DNA of 64,000 nt from Caldisericota bacterium. GTDB taxonomy: Bacteria > Caldisericota > JANLFM01. The stretch spans positions 124,001 through 188,000 of the forward strand of contig JANLFL010000002.1 of assembly GCA_024655965.1 (NCBI GenBank). The letters are read 5' to 3'. Both the position numbers and the translations under genes were made by a program. The notes beneath the pieces are model-generated. The model saw only the letters and a program-made list of their open reading frames with translations, ran no database searches and was not told the origin of the DNA. This document shows, piece after piece, positions 50,929-59,788 of the stretch. Position 1 is the stretch's first letter; each line of letters starts with the position of its first letter.

Positions 50929-51627
50929 ATGAAACCCCAATTTTTCAGGTTCTTACATGCGGGAGAGGGGGGGATGGTTGTGGAATTCGGAGAGGAAATT
51001 GACCCCCGGACGAACCTTCTGGTTTTGGAACTGGAGAAAAAAATTAGAGGGGAGAGGTTACCAGGGATTGAGGAGACCGTCCCCACCTATCGCTCCCTTT
51101 TCATTTCCTTTGACCCTCAAAAATTCTCCCATCACCAGTTGAAGGAAAAACTCCAAGGGATGATCTCCACTTTGGAGATCGAAAATTGCAAAGAGGGAAG
51201 ACTGGTGCAAATTCCGGTGGTTTACGGAGGGGAATTTGGGCCAGACCTCCAGGGGGTTGCGGAAATGAAAGGATTGGCCCAGGAGGAAGTAATCCGCCTG
51301 CATACTTCGCGGGAGTTCAGGGTTTTCATGATCGGTTTTACCCCAGGGTTTCCCTACCTGGGGGTCCTTCCTCCGGAAATAGCGGTCCCCAGGCTGGAAA
51401 CGCCCCGATTAAAGGTTCCAAAGGGATCGGTAGGGATCGCAGAACTTCAGACGGGGATTTATCCCCTGGAAAGCCCGGGTGGATGGAGGATTATCGGGCG
51501 GACCCCGCTCCAGCTATTCAATCCGGAGACCAATCCCCCATTTCTTCTTTCCCCCGGGGACAGGGTTCGCTTCTTCCCGATCTCCCCAAAGGAATACCAG
51601 GAACTCCTCCAAGATGGGTCGCTTTAG
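50929..51627 (+). CDS. pxpB: 5-oxoprolinase subunit B (KipI family)
   Basis: 232 residues. KipI-type cyclophilin-like domain: IPVVYGGEFGPDLQGVA, FMIGFTPGFPYLGVLPPEIAVPRLETPR, SVGIAELQTGIYPLESPGGWRIIGRTPL. Three bases after pxpA. The kinase-inhibitor role of KipI in B. subtilis is not expected to apply; the dominant function of the family is PxpB. Confidence 0.95.
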   Translation: MKPQFFRFLHAGEGGMVVEFGEEIDPRTNLLVLELEKKIRGERLPGIEETVPTYRSLFISFDPQKFSHHQLKEKLQGMISTLEIENCKEGRLVQIPVVYGGEFGPDLQGVAEMKGLAQEEVIRLHTSREFRVFMIGFTPGFPYLGVLPPEIAVPRLETPRLKVPKGSVGIAELQTGIYPLESPGGWRIIGRTPLQLFNPETNPPFLLSPGDRVRFFPISPKEYQELLQDGSL

Positions 51628-51636
51628 GGGCAGAGG

Positions 51637-52578
51637 ATGGGGATCCCCTTTTTAAAAGTAATCCAGCCTGGTCCCTTGACTACCGTTCAGGACCTTGGAA
51701 GGTTCGGGTATCTGAAGTTCGGCCTTCCCCCCGCTGGGGCTGCTGATGAGCTCTCCTTTCGAGTGGCAAACGCTCTGGTGGGAAACCCTCCAGATTCTGC
51801 TTGCATAGAACTCACAGTGGCAGGGGGGAAATTCCAGGCCCTGGAAGGCTCGACCATCGCTATCACCGGCGGGAACATGAAACCCAAAATAAATGGATTA
51901 CCCGTCTCCGGCTGGGAATCCCTGACTTTAAAAGAAGGCGACCTGCTTGAATTTTCCTTGGTATCCTCCGGTTGCCGCTCCTACATTTCCGTTGCAGGGG
52001 GAATCGATGTCCCTCAGGTTTTGGGAAGCCGTTCCACCTACCTTCTGGGGAACATCGGGGGATTCCTGGGCCGTCCCCTTAAAGAGGGGGATACCCTTCT
52101 CCGGGGGGAGAGCAGCAAGGCCTTGCCCAGAATTTTCCCCAAGCACTTCATCCCCCAATTTCCTCCTCAAATTGAATTGAGGGTCCTCCTCGGGCCCCAG
52201 GAGGACCACTTTTCTTCCCAGGGGCTTAAAACCTTCCTTCAGGAAGAGTACCGGGTGAGCCCTCATTCAAACAGAATGGGGTACCGGCTGGAAGGGCCGC
52301 AGATTGAAACGCTAAAAAAGGGAATCATCTCAGATGCCATCCCCCTGGGATCGGTTCAGGTAAGCGGAGATGGGCAACCGATCATTCTCCTCTGGGACAG
52401 GCAGACCACAGGGGGATATCCCAAAATCGCGGTGGTAATCAGACCGGACATCTGGAAAATCGCTCAGGCAAAACCCGGAGATGGGGTCTTTTTTAAAAAA
52501 GTGGGAATGGAGGAGGCCCTTTCTCTATATGGAAATTACCGCTCCTTCCTCTCCTCCCTGGATAATCTGGTACAATAG
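51637..52578 (+). CDS. pxpC: 5-oxoprolinase subunit C (KipA family)
   Basis: 313 residues, typical. VIQPGPLTTVQDLGRFGYLKFGLPPAGAAD, GGNMKPKINGLPV, RSYISVAGGIDVP and SNRMGYRLEGP are characteristic. ATG 9 bases after pxpB. A weak TACAAT-like box near its end could start the next gene's transcript. Confidence 0.95.
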   Translation: MGIPFLKVIQPGPLTTVQDLGRFGYLKFGLPPAGAADELSFRVANALVGNPPDSACIELTVAGGKFQALEGSTIAITGGNMKPKINGLPVSGWESLTLKEGDLLEFSLVSSGCRSYISVAGGIDVPQVLGSRSTYLLGNIGGFLGRPLKEGDTLLRGESSKALPRIFPKHFIPQFPPQIELRVLLGPQEDHFSSQGLKTFLQEEYRVSPHSNRMGYRLEGPQIETLKKGIISDAIPLGSVQVSGDGQPIILLWDRQTTGGYPKIAVVIRPDIWKIAQAKPGDGVFFKKVGMEEALSLYGNYRSFLSSLDNLVQ

Positions 52579-52601
52579 ATCGAAAAAAGGAAAAGCTTTG
52601 G

Positions 52602-54188
52602 GTGGTTGATAAAATTTTTTATCTCATTCTCATCCTCACGATCCTCAACCCCATTCCCCAGGCGCCTGCTTCCAATTTCCGGGACCTTCCTTCCGACTAC
52701 TGGGCTTTCGAGGTGATCGAGAACCTATCCCAACTGGGGATCGTAAAAGGTTACCCGGAGGGCACTTTCCGCCCTGAAGCAAGGCTTACCAGGGCGGAGT
52801 TCGCCAAGATCTATGCCCTCTCCTTCCACCTTTCCCTCCCGGAGAGTCCCCGCTCCTCTTTTGTTGACCTCCCGCCAGACCACTGGGCGATTCCTTTTAT
52901 TGAGGCCTGCGTTCAGGAGGGGGTCATCAAAGGTTATCCGGAAGGGTATTTTCTCCCGGAAAACCAGGTAACCCTTGAGGAAGTCCTGGCTGTCCTTCTT
53001 AGGCACCTCTACCCCCGATACGAGGTGATCCCCGACGTGGAGGCCTTCCCCACCCTGGATACGGACCGCTGGTCTTATCCCTATATTCAAATGGCTCTCG
53101 CTCTGGGAATCCTCCCCCGGGATGACCCCGATTTCCTTGAATGGGGAGAATTCATCCCCGACTCCCCATGTTCAAGGGCCCAGGCCTGTTTTCTGGTTTT
53201 CAGGACAAGGTTTTTTGGGAATTCCCTCAGTCTGGGAAACCCGGTGGAATATCGGTTGACTTACACCGTTCATCTCTTTAACGAAGGGACCAGTCCATCA
53301 GGAGGGGTTGATTTGACCTTGGCGACTGTCCCGGATGTCCTCCCCTTTCAGCATGTCCAAGAAATGAATTTCTTTCCCCAACCAAATGAATTTGAAACGG
53401 ACGACAATGGCAATCGATTTGCCATTTTTCACCTTGAGGGAATCCTCCCAGGCAAGGAGAAAGAGGTAAAAATGGAGGTCCTGGTGGAGGTCTTCCCCTT
53501 TTCCTACTATCCCGATTCAGAGACTGGCTCGCTTAAATACCACACCAGCGGGACCGATTTCATTCGATTTACATCCCCGGAATCCTTCGAGGAATCGGAT
53601 AGTCCCGAAGTCCAGAAAAAAGCCAGAGAGCTGGACCAGGGGGAGGGGTTTTTCGAGACTTCTTTGGCAATTTACAACTTCGTGGGGAAACACCTCACCT
53701 ATTCGGGGTACAACCCCCAGAGTTCGGGAGCCCTTGAGGCGCTTCTATCAGGGGAAGGGGACTGCACGGAATTCGCTGACCTCTTCGTTGCTTTAGAGAG
53801 GGCCAGCGGAATCCCCTCCCGTTTTGTGGAGGGGTTCGTTTATTCCGATTGGTCGGGAAAAAGAGAAGATATAACGCATGACTGGGCAGAGGTCAGGCTT
53901 CCAGGGGGGATCTGGCTTCAGGTTGATCCGACATTCGGCCGATTCGGCGAAAATTTTTTCTTCGCCTCCGAGGGAAAGCACATCCTCCTCACAAGAGGGA
54001 GGAACCTGGAACAGTTAGGGGGGTTCCATTACTATTTTTACCATTACGACACCGGGGGAGGGCTCGCCAGCATAGACTCCTATGAAGAAATTGAAATAAT
54101 TCCCCAGGAGGTAGGCGATTTGACAGGGGGGTGGGGGGAAATTAAGCTATACGGGAACGAAGTAAACTTCAAGAAGGTGGTAAATTGA
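52602..54188 (+). CDS. Secreted SLH-transglutaminase-core protein
   Basis: 528 residues. Signal peptide (VDKIFYLILILTILNPI). Three N-terminal SLH repeats (about 25-200): RDLPSDYWAFEVIENL, VDLPPDHWAIPFIEA, then PTLDTDRWSYPYIQMA. A beta-rich middle (215-330). The transglutaminase-like domain (about 335-450) has the full triad Cys388 (GEGDCTEFADLF), His426 (ITHDWAEV) and Asp442 (WLQVDPTFG). SLH is N-terminal here, reversed from the other SLH proteins in the window. Likely a cell-surface peptidase or cross-linker. Follows pxpC by 23 bp. Confidence 0.9.
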   Translation: MVDKIFYLILILTILNPIPQAPASNFRDLPSDYWAFEVIENLSQLGIVKGYPEGTFRPEARLTRAEFAKIYALSFHLSLPESPRSSFVDLPPDHWAIPFIEACVQEGVIKGYPEGYFLPENQVTLEEVLAVLLRHLYPRYEVIPDVEAFPTLDTDRWSYPYIQMALALGILPRDDPDFLEWGEFIPDSPCSRAQACFLVFRTRFFGNSLSLGNPVEYRLTYTVHLFNEGTSPSGGVDLTLATVPDVLPFQHVQEMNFFPQPNEFETDDNGNRFAIFHLEGILPGKEKEVKMEVLVEVFPFSYYPDSETGSLKYHTSGTDFIRFTSPESFEESDSPEVQKKARELDQGEGFFETSLAIYNFVGKHLTYSGYNPQSSGALEALLSGEGDCTEFADLFVALERASGIPSRFVEGFVYSDWSGKREDITHDWAEVRLPGGIWLQVDPTFGRFGENFFFASEGKHILLTRGRNLEQLGGFHYYFYHYDTGGGLASIDSYEEIEIIPQEVGDLTGGWGEIKLYGNEVNFKKVVN

Positions 54189-54661
54189 TGATTTTTTCTC
54201 AGGTAATTTCTCTTGTTCCCACGGTTCAGTACTCGATCCAGGAACCGCTCCCGGCTTCAAATTTGCTGGATCTGATTCCGGCAATCATCATCGCCCTGCT
54301 CTCGGTGATATTTTTGTTTTTAAGCATCAGGCTCTCTCGCTTGCGGACTGATGCAATTGGCTCAATTTACCTTTTAACTGGGGTCTTCCTTTTCCTGGCC
54401 TGTGTATTCCAGGTGATCTTCCTGTTTTTAAGAAGCGAGTGGCTGTATACCTTCATCTTTGCCCAGGAGGTCTTCCTTCTCCTTTCCCTTGTCACCCTGA
54501 TTATTTCCGCCCTCAGCCTGGGTGAGAAAGCGCCACCGCCGCCTTCCATTCCCATTCAAAATAACAAAACCGTTTCTACCCCTCCCCCTTCAATCACCCC
54601 CTCCAGCGAGGGAAAGGAAGAAACCTCCCCTGAGCCTGAAAGGAGCCCAGAGGAAAAATAG
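54185..54661 (+). CDS. Small membrane protein with Pro/Glu-rich tail
   Basis: 158 residues. Three hydrophobic helices (about 30-48, 62-82 and 88-113) and a disordered C-terminal tail rich in Pro, Ser, Glu and Thr (residues 115-158). Start overlaps the previous stop (ATGA). Sits between the SLH-transglutaminase and the flippase-like protein. Not recognised. Confidence 0.7.
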   Translation: MMIFSQVISLVPTVQYSIQEPLPASNLLDLIPAIIIALLSVIFLFLSIRLSRLRTDAIGSIYLLTGVFLFLACVFQVIFLFLRSEWLYTFIFAQEVFLLLSLVTLIISALSLGEKAPPPPSIPIQNNKTVSTPPPSITPSSEGKEETSPEPERSPEEK

Positions 54662-54666
54662 CTTCG

Positions 54667-55710
54667 GTGGCAAAGGAAACCCCCAAGCGAAAAAACCTCT
54701 GGCGAAGCATTTTTCTCGCCGTGGGCTTTTCCGCCCTGGCGATCAGCTTACTTTTATATTTCACCCACACCGATTTAAAAAGCGTTTTTTCGCTTTTGAA
54801 TTTGTGGTTTTTCCTCGGGGCCTTGGGGCTGATTCTTTTGAACTGGTTGGTGGAAGCTTTAAGGCTCTGTTCAATTTCAAGCTTATTGGGCTATCGCCTT
54901 CCTTTCGGCAAGGCCCTTCAAATTGTCCTGGTTGGTTCATTCTTCGCCAACATCACCCCGTTTGATACGGGGGGAGAACCCTTCCAACTCTACCTCCTGG
55001 CAAAAAATGGAGTGGGGACGGGAAAGTCGGCGGCGATAATCATGATCAAAGGAATAATGAGCGCCCTCGCCCGGATAACCCTGGGGATCGGGATTCCACT
55101 CTGGCTTCTTCTGATCAAAAGAGCCTGGCAACTTCCTTCTGGGCTGAATACCGCCCTGAACATCGGGGTGATGATTTATGTTGTTGTCACGATCTTGATG
55201 CTCCTCGTTTCCTGGAAACCTGGTTTTTTGAACCGGTTTACAAACTGGCTCTTTTCCCGAAAGCTCATCCAGAAGGTCTTTTCCCCCAAGAAACTCCAAA
55301 TCCTTGCAGAAAAAATCACCCACGGGGTGAACGAGTTCCGGGAATCAATGCATAGCCTTGCCCAGGCGGACAAGGGGACGATAATGCTCATCGCTTTCTA
55401 CAGCCTTCTCCTCTGGATTATCGTCCTCACAGTTCCCGCTTTCCTTCTCTGGGGTTTGGGAGTCAATTCTCCCCTTCCCCAAATCCTCGCCGTGGGAATC
55501 GTCTTCTACCTTGCCTCAGCCTATGCTCCAACTCCAGGTTCCTCTGGGGTTGCGGAGGCGGGGTTTGCCACCATCTTTTTCGCCGCCCAGCTGGTTCCCT
55601 ATCCCCTTCTGGGAGTTTTCGTGACTTTATGGAGATTGCTCACTTACTACACCAGTTTTCTTGTTGGCGGACTGGTGAGCCTCTTTTCCCTATCCCGAAA
55701 AAAATCTTAA
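54667..55710 (+). CDS. UPF0104/LPG-synthase transmembrane (flippase-like) protein
   Basis: 347 residues, about eight helices. Family segments are ITPFDTGGEPFQLYLLAKNG, SAAIIMIKGIMSALARI and YAPTPGSSGVAEAGFATIF. Homologous to the membrane half of lysyl-phosphatidylglycerol synthase (MprF) but without the aminoacyl-transferase domain; such proteins are thought to move lipid-linked compounds. GTG start. Ends 4 bases inside the convergent ispH. Confidence 0.85.
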   Translation: MAKETPKRKNLWRSIFLAVGFSALAISLLLYFTHTDLKSVFSLLNLWFFLGALGLILLNWLVEALRLCSISSLLGYRLPFGKALQIVLVGSFFANITPFDTGGEPFQLYLLAKNGVGTGKSAAIIMIKGIMSALARITLGIGIPLWLLLIKRAWQLPSGLNTALNIGVMIYVVVTILMLLVSWKPGFLNRFTNWLFSRKLIQKVFSPKKLQILAEKITHGVNEFRESMHSLAQADKGTIMLIAFYSLLLWIIVLTVPAFLLWGLGVNSPLPQILAVGIVFYLASAYAPTPGSSGVAEAGFATIFFAAQLVPYPLLGVFVTLWRLLTYYTSFLVGGLVSLFSLSRKKS

Positions 55711-56534
55711 AGGGAGCGAAGAAACCTGACGACTTCCTCCACGGTCTCGCTGGGAGTGGAGGCTCCGGAAACAACCCCAATAGCAGAAAGCCCTTCGAAG
55801 TCCTCCCTCTTGAGTTCCTCTTTGACTTCAACCTGCCAGGTCTTTTTTCCGAGTTTTTGAGAGATTGAAGCCAGGCGCCTTGTATTTGCCGAGTTCTTCC
55901 CGCCCACCACTACCAGACCCTCAACCTGGGAAAGGATCTCGCGCAAAGCCGCTTGCCTTTCCCTCGTGGCCCTGCAAATGGTATTGAAGACCTGCAACTC
56001 ACTTACCCCGCTTGACTTGAGGAAATCGGCAAGTTTTTCCAGGACAAATTGGTCCTGGGTGCTCTGCGAAAAAAGGGCAACCCTCGCTCCCGGTGGGACC
56101 CGGGGAGTTTCCCCCGGGGAAACCAGCCGGACGGAAGGGAAATAAGAAAGAAGGCTCTCAACTTCCGAATGTCCTCTATCCCCAAGGAAAAGGACCTGAT
56201 ATCCCTCCAAGATTGAACGGGAGATCATTTCCCTCGTCTTCTTGAGTTCCGGGCAGGTAAGGTCCATGACCTGGATCCCCTTTTTCAAAGCTTCCTCAAG
56301 CACCCAGGATTTCGGACCCTGGGCGGGGATAACCAGGGTATCTCCCTCTTTTAATTCGGAAAGGGAATTAACAACCCGGATTCCCATCTTCTCCAATTTG
56401 GAAACGACCTGGGGATTGTGGATCAAGGGGCCAAAAGTGGCGGTCTTTCCCGGGCAAAAAGACGAAAGAAGGGTGTCAATGGCCTTCTTGACCCCGTAGC
56501 AAAAACCGATATAAGGGGAAACCAGGACCTTCAA
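55707..56534 (-). CDS. ispH: 4-Hydroxy-3-methylbut-2-enyl diphosphate reductase
   Basis: 275 residues. Iron-sulfur cysteines Cys12 (GFCYGV), Cys94 (LTCPELKK) and Cys187 (NTICRATRERQ) are all in place, and the catalytic His-x-Glu is GHSEVE (His122, Glu124). Last step of the MEP isoprenoid pathway. TTG start without a clear ribosome site, 9 bp after the OFOR beta gene, so it may be translated by coupling. A short C-terminus without the S1 domain found in some Bacillota. Confidence 0.93.
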   Translation of the reverse strand: MKVLVSPYIGFCYGVKKAIDTLLSSFCPGKTATFGPLIHNPQVVSKLEKMGIRVVNSLSELKEGDTLVIPAQGPKSWVLEEALKKGIQVMDLTCPELKKTREMISRSILEGYQVLFLGDRGHSEVESLLSYFPSVRLVSPGETPRVPPGARVALFSQSTQDQFVLEKLADFLKSSGVSELQVFNTICRATRERQAALREILSQVEGLVVVGGKNSANTRRLASISQKLGKKTWQVEVKEELKREDFEGLSAIGVVSGASTPSETVEEVVRFLRSL

Positions 56535-56543
56535 AAAAAATTT

Positions 56544-57383
56544 TTACTTCTGGGAAAGAAGCAATTCCTCCGGGGAAATTTTTTCCACCCCTCCTGAAAT
56601 CCTCTCAAGCCAGTCCTGATAGGTTGGTTTCTCCTTGAGGTAGAAGACCCCGGTGTAAATTTTATCCTCCATCACCTGAGCCATCTCGATCGCCAATGTC
56701 CGGTCATCTGGCTTGTAGTCCGAAGGGAGAGGTGTGACTCTTTCCTGAAAGAACTTGTATGTGTGCACTTTGTTAAAGGTAACGCAGGGGGAAATTACTT
56801 CGAGGAAGGCAAAGCCCTTATGCTCGATGGCGGAAACCATCAGATCCGTCAACTGGTCAACTTTTCCGGAAAATCCTCTGGCGACGAAAGTGGCTCCCAC
56901 GGAAATGGCGAAAGCCACCGGGTTGATGGGCTCCTCAAAGTTGCCGTAAGGGGAGGACACGGTGCGGAAATTGATATCCGAGGTCGGGGCAACCTGACCC
57001 TTGGTCAATCCGTAAATCCGGTTGTTCATCACGACATAGGTGAGATCAATGTTCCTCCTTGCGGCATGGGGGAAATGCCCTCCCCCAATGGCGAAAGCGT
57101 CTCCATCGCCGCCGACGACTATCACTTCCACCCCAGGGTTGGCGAGCTTGATCCCCTGTCCAATGGGAAGGGCCCTCCCATGGAGGCTGTGGACCCCATA
57201 AGTTGAGGTGAAACCGGGAAGCCGGCTGGAACATCCAATCCCAGAGACCAGGGCGATATTATTTGGGTCAAGGTCAAGCCTGGCAAAGGCGTTGAAAAGC
57301 CCGGTGAGGACGCCGAAGTCCCCGCAGCCAGGGCACCATGTCGGTTTCAGTTTTCCCCGGTAATCAAGCACGGAGCGAGCCAT
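56544..57383 (-). CDS. korB: 2-Oxoacid:ferredoxin oxidoreductase, beta subunit
   Basis: 279 residues. Thiamine diphosphate and [4Fe-4S] chain: WCPGCGDFG (CxxC), GIGCSSRLPGF, GDGDAFAIGGGHF (TPP motif) and SPCVTFN; these supply the four cluster cysteines. Partner of the alpha-gamma fusion directly upstream (stop-start overlap). Two-subunit forms of this type most often act on 2-oxoglutarate or a broad set of 2-oxoacids. Confidence 0.92.
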   Translation of the reverse strand: MARSVLDYRGKLKPTWCPGCGDFGVLTGLFNAFARLDLDPNNIALVSGIGCSSRLPGFTSTYGVHSLHGRALPIGQGIKLANPGVEVIVVGGDGDAFAIGGGHFPHAARRNIDLTYVVMNNRIYGLTKGQVAPTSDINFRTVSSPYGNFEEPINPVAFAISVGATFVARGFSGKVDQLTDLMVSAIEHKGFAFLEVISPCVTFNKVHTYKFFQERVTPLPSDYKPDDRTLAIEMAQVMEDKIYTGVFYLKEKPTYQDWLERISGGVEKISPEELLLSQK

Positions 57384-59098
57384 TACAGGACCTCCTCAAT
57401 TTTTTGTAAAATCTCGTAACCGGCGAATGGCCTCCCACCAGCAAGGTTCAAAGGGATTGGGTCAAAAAGGAAGTAGGCTCTCAAAAGGTGGGAGAGTTGC
57501 CCGGAGTAATTTACCTCCGGGACGATGACCTTCCTTTTGTTTTTCAAAAACTCCTCGATCTGTTTTCTGGGAAGCGGGCTCAACAGTTTCAGGTAGAGGA
57601 CATCGGGCTCCCTTCCCCGCCCTTTCAAGTAATTGGTGGCCTCCCGGACCGCACCTTCAGTGGACCCCCAGGAGATAATCCCAATATCGCTATCCCTGTT
57701 ACCCCAGTGAAGGGTATTGTCGCCATCGTGGAAAGCAAGGTTCAATTTGCGGAACCTTTTTTCCGTCATTGTCTGGTGCACCCCGGGGTCGTAGGAGGGA
57801 ATCCCCTCTCCGTCGTGTTCCAAACCCCTGGCAATGTACGCCCCAGGCTTTCCGGGGATACCCATGGGCATCAACCCGTTCTCGGTAATCCGGTAACGCT
57901 GGTACCCTTTTGAGACCTCCTCGGGAGTGACGATCAGCCGGTCCTCGATTTTTATCGAGGAAAATTTGGGAACAGGGATAGTCTCAAACCTCTGGGAAAG
58001 GGACTGATCGGACAAAATGATTACCGGCAGTTGAGTCCTCTCTGCAAGGTTGAACCCTTTGATGGTCAGGTAGAAGCAATCCTCGACGTTGGTTGGAGCG
58101 ATAACAATCCGGGGGCAATCACCGTGGCTTCCAAAAACCGCATGGAAAAGGTCCGATTGCTCGGTTTTTGTGGGAAGGCCGGTGGCAGGTCCTCCTCTTT
58201 GAACGTCCACAATCACTACTGGAATTTCCGCCATTGAGGAAAAACCAATCAGTTCGCTCATCAGGGAAAGCCCGGGACCAGAGGTGGCGGTCATTGCCTT
58301 CTTACCGGCAAATGATGCTCCGATGGCCATTGCCAGTGCCGAGATCTCATCTTCCACTTGAATGGAAACCCCTCCCACCCTGGGCATTTCCTTCATCAGG
58401 ATTTCCAGGATATCAGTCGCGGGGGTAATGGGGTAACCTGCGAAGAAACGGCACCCGGCATAAATTGCTCCCAGGGCAATAGCCGCGTTCCCGGATATCA
58501 CGATCCTGGGTTCCCCGTGTGCTTCCCCAAACCTTAACTTTTCCTGCTTCCGGATGTTTTCCCGGGCATACTCCATCCCCACTTGCAGGGCGAGCAGGTC
58601 CTTCTCCAGGATCTGTGAGCCCTTGGACCCGAATTTCTCGCGGATTACCTCCTCAAGTTTATCCTGAGGAAGGGAAAAGAGCTCCGCCAGGACCCCGAGG
58701 GTGAGGATGTTTTTTGTCTGGATAGCCTGAACCTTGTTCTGGGCGAGATCCCTCAAGGGACAGGGATAGAGGATCAAATCCTCGCGGTCGTGAGGTTGAA
58801 CGCTCTCGGGATCGTAAACCAGCACCCCTCCCTTCTTTAACGCGGAAAAGTGGCGGTCAAAGGCTTCCTGGTTCAGGGCCACAAGGATGTCAACCGTGTC
58901 TCCCGCCGAAAAAATCGGGCTGTTTGAAGCCCTCATCTGGAACATGGAGTGTCCTCCCCGAACTTCCGCGGGGTAAGCCCGGTAAGTATAGACCTCAAAG
59001 GAAGCCCTGGCACAGGCAAGGGTCAGAATTTCGCCCGCGACGATGATCCCCTCTCCGGATTCTCCTCCAATGCGCACAACCAGATCAACTTTTTCCAT
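57383..59098 (-). CDS. korA: 2-Oxoacid:ferredoxin oxidoreductase, gamma-alpha fusion subunit
   Basis: 571 residues: gamma domain (1-190, VRIGGESGEGIIVAGEILT), alpha pyrimidine-binding domain (195-420, GNAAIALGAIYAGCRFFAGYPITPATDILE) and a transketolase C-like domain. Decarboxylates a 2-oxoacid and reduces ferredoxin, with CoA. The gamma-alpha fusion is the KorA/archaeal OFOR layout. No separate delta ferredoxin subunit is encoded nearby. The direction of catalysis (catabolic or reductive) cannot be read. Confidence 0.93.
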   Translation of the reverse strand: MEKVDLVVRIGGESGEGIIVAGEILTLACARASFEVYTYRAYPAEVRGGHSMFQMRASNSPIFSAGDTVDILVALNQEAFDRHFSALKKGGVLVYDPESVQPHDREDLILYPCPLRDLAQNKVQAIQTKNILTLGVLAELFSLPQDKLEEVIREKFGSKGSQILEKDLLALQVGMEYARENIRKQEKLRFGEAHGEPRIVISGNAAIALGAIYAGCRFFAGYPITPATDILEILMKEMPRVGGVSIQVEDEISALAMAIGASFAGKKAMTATSGPGLSLMSELIGFSSMAEIPVVIVDVQRGGPATGLPTKTEQSDLFHAVFGSHGDCPRIVIAPTNVEDCFYLTIKGFNLAERTQLPVIILSDQSLSQRFETIPVPKFSSIKIEDRLIVTPEEVSKGYQRYRITENGLMPMGIPGKPGAYIARGLEHDGEGIPSYDPGVHQTMTEKRFRKLNLAFHDGDNTLHWGNRDSDIGIISWGSTEGAVREATNYLKGRGREPDVLYLKLLSPLPRKQIEEFLKNKRKVIVPEVNYSGQLSHLLRAYFLFDPIPLNLAGGRPFAGYEILQKIEEVL

Positions 59099-59116
59099 GG
59101 ACTAGTTCGCACCTCA

Positions 59117-59641
59117 TCAAATTATTTTTGCCCCAAAAAGCCTATGTAACTGTTGGAGAGCGACTTGCCCTTCCTCAACCGAGAGTGCGGCAACGCCTTC
59201 CTGAGGGATGATGACCTTGAACCCCCGCATAAGGGCGTCAGCGGAGGTAAAGAAAACGCAGATGTTGGTCACACACCCTACCACCTCAATTTCCTCAACT
59301 TTCTCCTTGCGGAGGATTTCTTCAAGGGAGGTCCCGACAAAGCCAGAGAAAGTCCTTTTTAAAACCACGATGTCCCCAGGAGCAGGGGCCAATTCTTCAA
59401 CAACCTGAGCTCCGGAAGTCCCCCTTAAAGCGTGGGGAGGGAAGACGCTCATTTCAGGATCCCCTGGCTCATGCGAATCGCAGACGAAGATTACGGGCAA
59501 GCCATGGTTGCGGAAATCCTGGATTCTTTTCTTAATAAAAGGGATGATTTTCCGGGTCTCGGGAACCTCGAGAGGGGCTCCATGGTCAACGAAATCCCGG
59601 ATCATGTCAACAACCAGCAAGGCTCGCCTGCTTGTTTTCAT
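59117..59641 (-). CDS. Cysteine hydrolase, nicotinamidase-like (isochorismatase fold)
   Basis: 174 residues. Catalytic Asp12 (VVDMIRDF), Lys95 (VLKRTFSGF) and Cys128 (GCVTNICV); metal ligand set Asp55, His57 and His70 (CDSHEPGDPEMSVFPPHAL) as in nicotinamidase PncA. NAD salvage role is the likeliest. First gene of the OFOR operon. Alternative: other isochorismatase-like amidase. Confidence 0.8.
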   Translation of the reverse strand: MKTSRRALLVVDMIRDFVDHGAPLEVPETRKIIPFIKKRIQDFRNHGLPVIFVCDSHEPGDPEMSVFPPHALRGTSGAQVVEELAPAPGDIVVLKRTFSGFVGTSLEEILRKEKVEEIEVVGCVTNICVFFTSADALMRGFKVIIPQEGVAALSVEEGQVALQQLHRLFGAKII

Positions 59642-59716
59642 GGCAATTAAAATTTTAAATTTTACTTATATTAGAATACCATTTTTTTTGAGTTTTTGGG
59701 TTATGAAACCAAAAAA

Positions 59717-59745
59717 TTTAAAAAGTTTCCCGGTAATGATAAAAT
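59717..59745 (+). promoter_or_regulatory. Possible promoter of the leucyl aminopeptidase gene
   Basis: TTTAAA, 17-bp spacer, TAAAAT; the -35 is weak, the -10 is good. Starts a leader of about 40 nt ending in AAAGGGG before the ATG at 59789. Confidence 0.45.
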
Positions 59746-59788
59746 TCGGGAAGACTTTCCTCCTTAAACCAGATGAAAGGGGTTAAAA

